The notes under the pieces: model-generated
Told to the model about the DNA's origin: nothing
Databases searched by the model: none
The model's input: the letters and a program-made list of their open reading frames with translations, nothing else
From: Kocuria rosea
Lineage (GTDB): Bacteria; Actinomycetota; Actinomycetes; Actinomycetales; Micrococcaceae
Direction of reading: 5' to 3'
Length of the DNA stretch: 64,000 nucleotides
Assembly: GCF_006094695.1 (NCBI RefSeq)
Contig: NZ_CP035103.1
Span: 3,348,001 to 3,412,000, forward strand
Shown: piece by piece, positions 62,302 to 64,000 of the stretch
Position numbering within the stretch: the stretch's first letter is position 1
Layout of the letters: each line of letters starts with the position of its first letter
Position numbers and translations under genes: made by a program

Positions 62302-63717
62302 ATGAGCACACCGCACGAGACCCGGCCCCTTCCACCCGTACCGTGGGGCAGCCCCGGCACCGATCCCGGCAGCGGTCGTGGGACCCCGGACGACGCCCCC
62401 CGCCCCGCAGGCGGTTCCCGGCCCGCGGGCCCCGCCGCCGGGGCCCGGTCCCGGGAGTGGGGACCGTGGTCCCCCAGGACCCTGTTCTTCGGCACCACCG
62501 ACCTCGTGGTGGACGCCGCGCTCGGCACGCTGTGGCTGACGGCCCTCGTCTCCCTGGTCTCCGCCGGCTTCGCCTCGCTCGCCGCCCTGGTGGGCGTGGT
62601 CCTGCTCGTGGCCGCGATCTACGCGGTCCGCGGGATCGAGTGGGTCGAGCGCCGCCGCACGCAGGCGGCGTTCGGGCTGCACCTGCCCGCCCCGCGCCGG
62701 CGCCGCTCGCCCCGCACCGACGGCTGGCGGATCGTCCACCAGTGGTGGCTGGACGTCTCCGACGCCGCGTTCTGGACGGGACTGCTGCACCTGCTCCTCA
62801 CCACGGTCCTGGGCTGGGTCGCCGTGGCGGCCCTGGCCGGCACCGGCGCCGCCGTCGCACTGGCCTTCGCGCCGCTCTACGCGGCGCCGAACAACCCGCT
62901 CTGGCCCTCCGAGGTGGTCGGGACCTGGCCGGACTGGGCCGTGGTCCTGACCGGGATCACCCTGACCCTCCTCGGGCTGCTCGTCGTGGTCCTCGCCGTG
63001 GCCGCGCACCGGGGCCTGTCCCGGCTGCTGCTCCGGGTGGACGAGGCGGCAGAGCTGCGCCGCCGGGCCGCCGAGGCCGCGGCCGCCCGCGAGACCGCCG
63101 TCCGCGGCGCCCGCACCGAGCGCTCCCGGATCGAACGCGACCTGCACGACGGCGTGCAGCCCCAGCTCGTGTCCGTGGCCATGAACCTGTCGATGGCCCA
63201 GCGCCGGATCGACCACGACCCCGCCGGGGCCAAGGACCTCATCGGGGAGGCGCATGCCACTACCAAGGCCGCGATCGCCGAGCTGCGCCGCCTGGCCCGG
63301 GGCTTCCACCCGGCGGTCCTGGAGGACCGGGGCCTCGATGCCGCCCTCTCCGCCGTGGCCGCCCAGTCCCCCGTCCCGGTCGCCGTGGACGTGCGGGTGC
63401 CGCGGCTGGCGCCGGAGACCGAGGCCGCCGTGTACTTCGCGGTCTCCGAGGGCATCGCCAACATCGTCAAGCACGCCCAGGCCGGCGCCGCGTCGGTGCG
63501 GGTGGGCCTCGAGACCGATCCCGCGGGAGGCACCCGCGTGGTCGCCCGGATCGCCGACGACGGCCGCGGCGGCGCCGTGGTGGTCCCCGGCGGCGGCCTG
63601 TCCGGGATCGCCGACCGGATCCGCTCCGCGGGCGGGCACTTCTTCCTCGACTCCCCCGCGGGCGGGCCGACCGAGCTGACCGTCGAGCTGCCGGTCGACC
63701 GGGGGGCGGGATCCTGA
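62302..63717 (+). CDS. NarL-type sensor histidine kinase
   Basis: 471 residues from ATG 62302. Pro/Gly-rich N-terminus, four membrane segments (about 60-240) with a sensor module between, HisKA_3 dimerisation helix with phospho-acceptor His282 in ERDLHDGVQPQ, and HATPase with SEGIANIVKHAQA and DDGRGG. The extracytoplasmic part is small, so it may sense the membrane itself. The stop overlaps the response-regulator start. Confidence 0.9.
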   Translation: MSTPHETRPLPPVPWGSPGTDPGSGRGTPDDAPRPAGGSRPAGPAAGARSREWGPWSPRTLFFGTTDLVVDAALGTLWLTALVSLVSAGFASLAALVGVVLLVAAIYAVRGIEWVERRRTQAAFGLHLPAPRRRRSPRTDGWRIVHQWWLDVSDAAFWTGLLHLLLTTVLGWVAVAALAGTGAAVALAFAPLYAAPNNPLWPSEVVGTWPDWAVVLTGITLTLLGLLVVVLAVAAHRGLSRLLLRVDEAAELRRRAAEAAAARETAVRGARTERSRIERDLHDGVQPQLVSVAMNLSMAQRRIDHDPAGAKDLIGEAHATTKAAIAELRRLARGFHPAVLEDRGLDAALSAVAAQSPVPVAVDVRVPRLAPETEAAVYFAVSEGIANIVKHAQAGAASVRVGLETDPAGGTRVVARIADDGRGGAVVVPGGGLSGIADRIRSAGGHFFLDSPAGGPTELTVELPVDRGAGS

Positions 63718-64000
63718 TGCGCATCGTCATCGCCGAGGACGCCGTCCTCCTGCGCGCGGGCCTCGTCCGCCTGCTCACCGAGGCCGGCCACGAGGTGGTC
63801 GCCGACGTCGACACCGCGGAGGACCTGCTCCGGGCCGTCGAGGAGCACGAGCCGGACTTCGCCCTCGTGGACGTGCGGCTGCCGCCGACGTTCACGGACG
63901 AGGGCATCCGCGCCGCCGTCCTCGTCCGCTCCCAGCACCCGCGGATCGCGGTGCTCGTGCTCTCGCAGTACGTCGAGGAGCGCTACGCCTCGGAGCTCAT
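63717..64000 (+). CDS. NarL/LuxR-type response regulator, cut by the window edge
   Basis: First 94 residues of a receiver domain from ATG 63717 (TGATG overlap with the kinase). Acid pocket Glu7-Asp8, phospho-acceptor Asp52 in LVDVRLPP, and the LSQYVEERYASEL segment of actinobacterial NarL-type regulators. The LuxR DNA-binding domain would lie beyond the window. Confidence 0.85.
   Translation, partial: MRIVIAEDAVLLRAGLVRLLTEAGHEVVADVDTAEDLLRAVEEHEPDFALVDVRLPPTFTDEGIRAAVLVRSQHPRIAVLVLSQYVEERYASEL

Overview
The window is about 73% GC chromosome from an actinobacterium. The dense packing, GTG/TTG starts, 4-bp stop/start overlaps, the actinobacterial order ureABC-EFG-D and the C50-carotenoid genes point to Micrococcaceae, most likely a Kocuria-like bacterium. 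This is inferred from gene content; no rRNA or tRNA gene is present. I see no transposase, integrase or CRISPR array. No gene-free stretch exceeds about 300 bases.

Layout. 0-2.7 kb: the 5' part of a PucR/FasR-like regulator diverges from a ferredoxin reductase and an acyl desaturase. 2.7-6.4 kb: an SDR-DUF2867 protein, a rhodanese-type sulfurtransferase and a TDT-family transporter. 6.4-9.2 kb: two trans-sulfuration enzymes (MetB- and MetY-like) behind a structured leader. 9.2-13.7 kb: an Lrp/AsnC regulator diverges from a three-gene 2-oxoacid dehydrogenase operon. 13.9-15.4 kb: a lactate-type FMN enzyme and a tiny CPYC protein.

15.5-27.1 kb is a carotenoid supercluster. One operon runs marR-crtE-crtBI-crtYe-crtYf/Eb, and two of its proteins are gene fusions: phytoene synthase with phytoene desaturase, and cyclase subunit with lycopene elongase. 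A second module on the other strand holds another UbiA elongase and a CrtI/CrtD-like desaturase, with a UGT glycosyltransferase divergent from it. A third set (GT2 glycosyltransferase, membrane protein, TspO) diverges from marR. Together they could make lycopene, extend it to C50, cyclise it and glycosylate it.

27.1-38 kb: two paralogous secreted subtilases with LGFP repeats, a DoxX-like protein, a RutE-like nitroreductase, a type III polyketide synthase paired with an FAD oxidoreductase, a membrane protein, a DOPA-dioxygenase-like enzyme and an alpha/beta hydrolase.

38-60 kb is a nitrogen region. A PLP aminotransferase, an agmatinase-family ureohydrolase and an XRE-cupin regulator face an operon of two transporters, a cyclase-family hydrolase, an aldehyde dehydrogenase and a ThDP-dependent decarboxylase-like enzyme. 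These classes match, step for step, the arginine transaminase route (arginine, 2-ketoarginine, guanidinobutyraldehyde, guanidinobutyrate, then GABA plus urea). Next to them lie the urea ABC transporter urtABCDE and the urease operon ureABCEFGD, which would use the urea. GlnR-like GAAAC direct repeats precede both urtA and ureA. A CDF transporter and a short solute-binding lipoprotein sit between.

60-64 kb: small proteins, an alpha/beta hydrolase, a small membrane protein and a NarL-type two-component pair cut by the window edge. A dispersed repeat with the core GAACGCGACCCCTCG occurs at two convergent gene junctions (13.7-13.9 and 48.0 kb).
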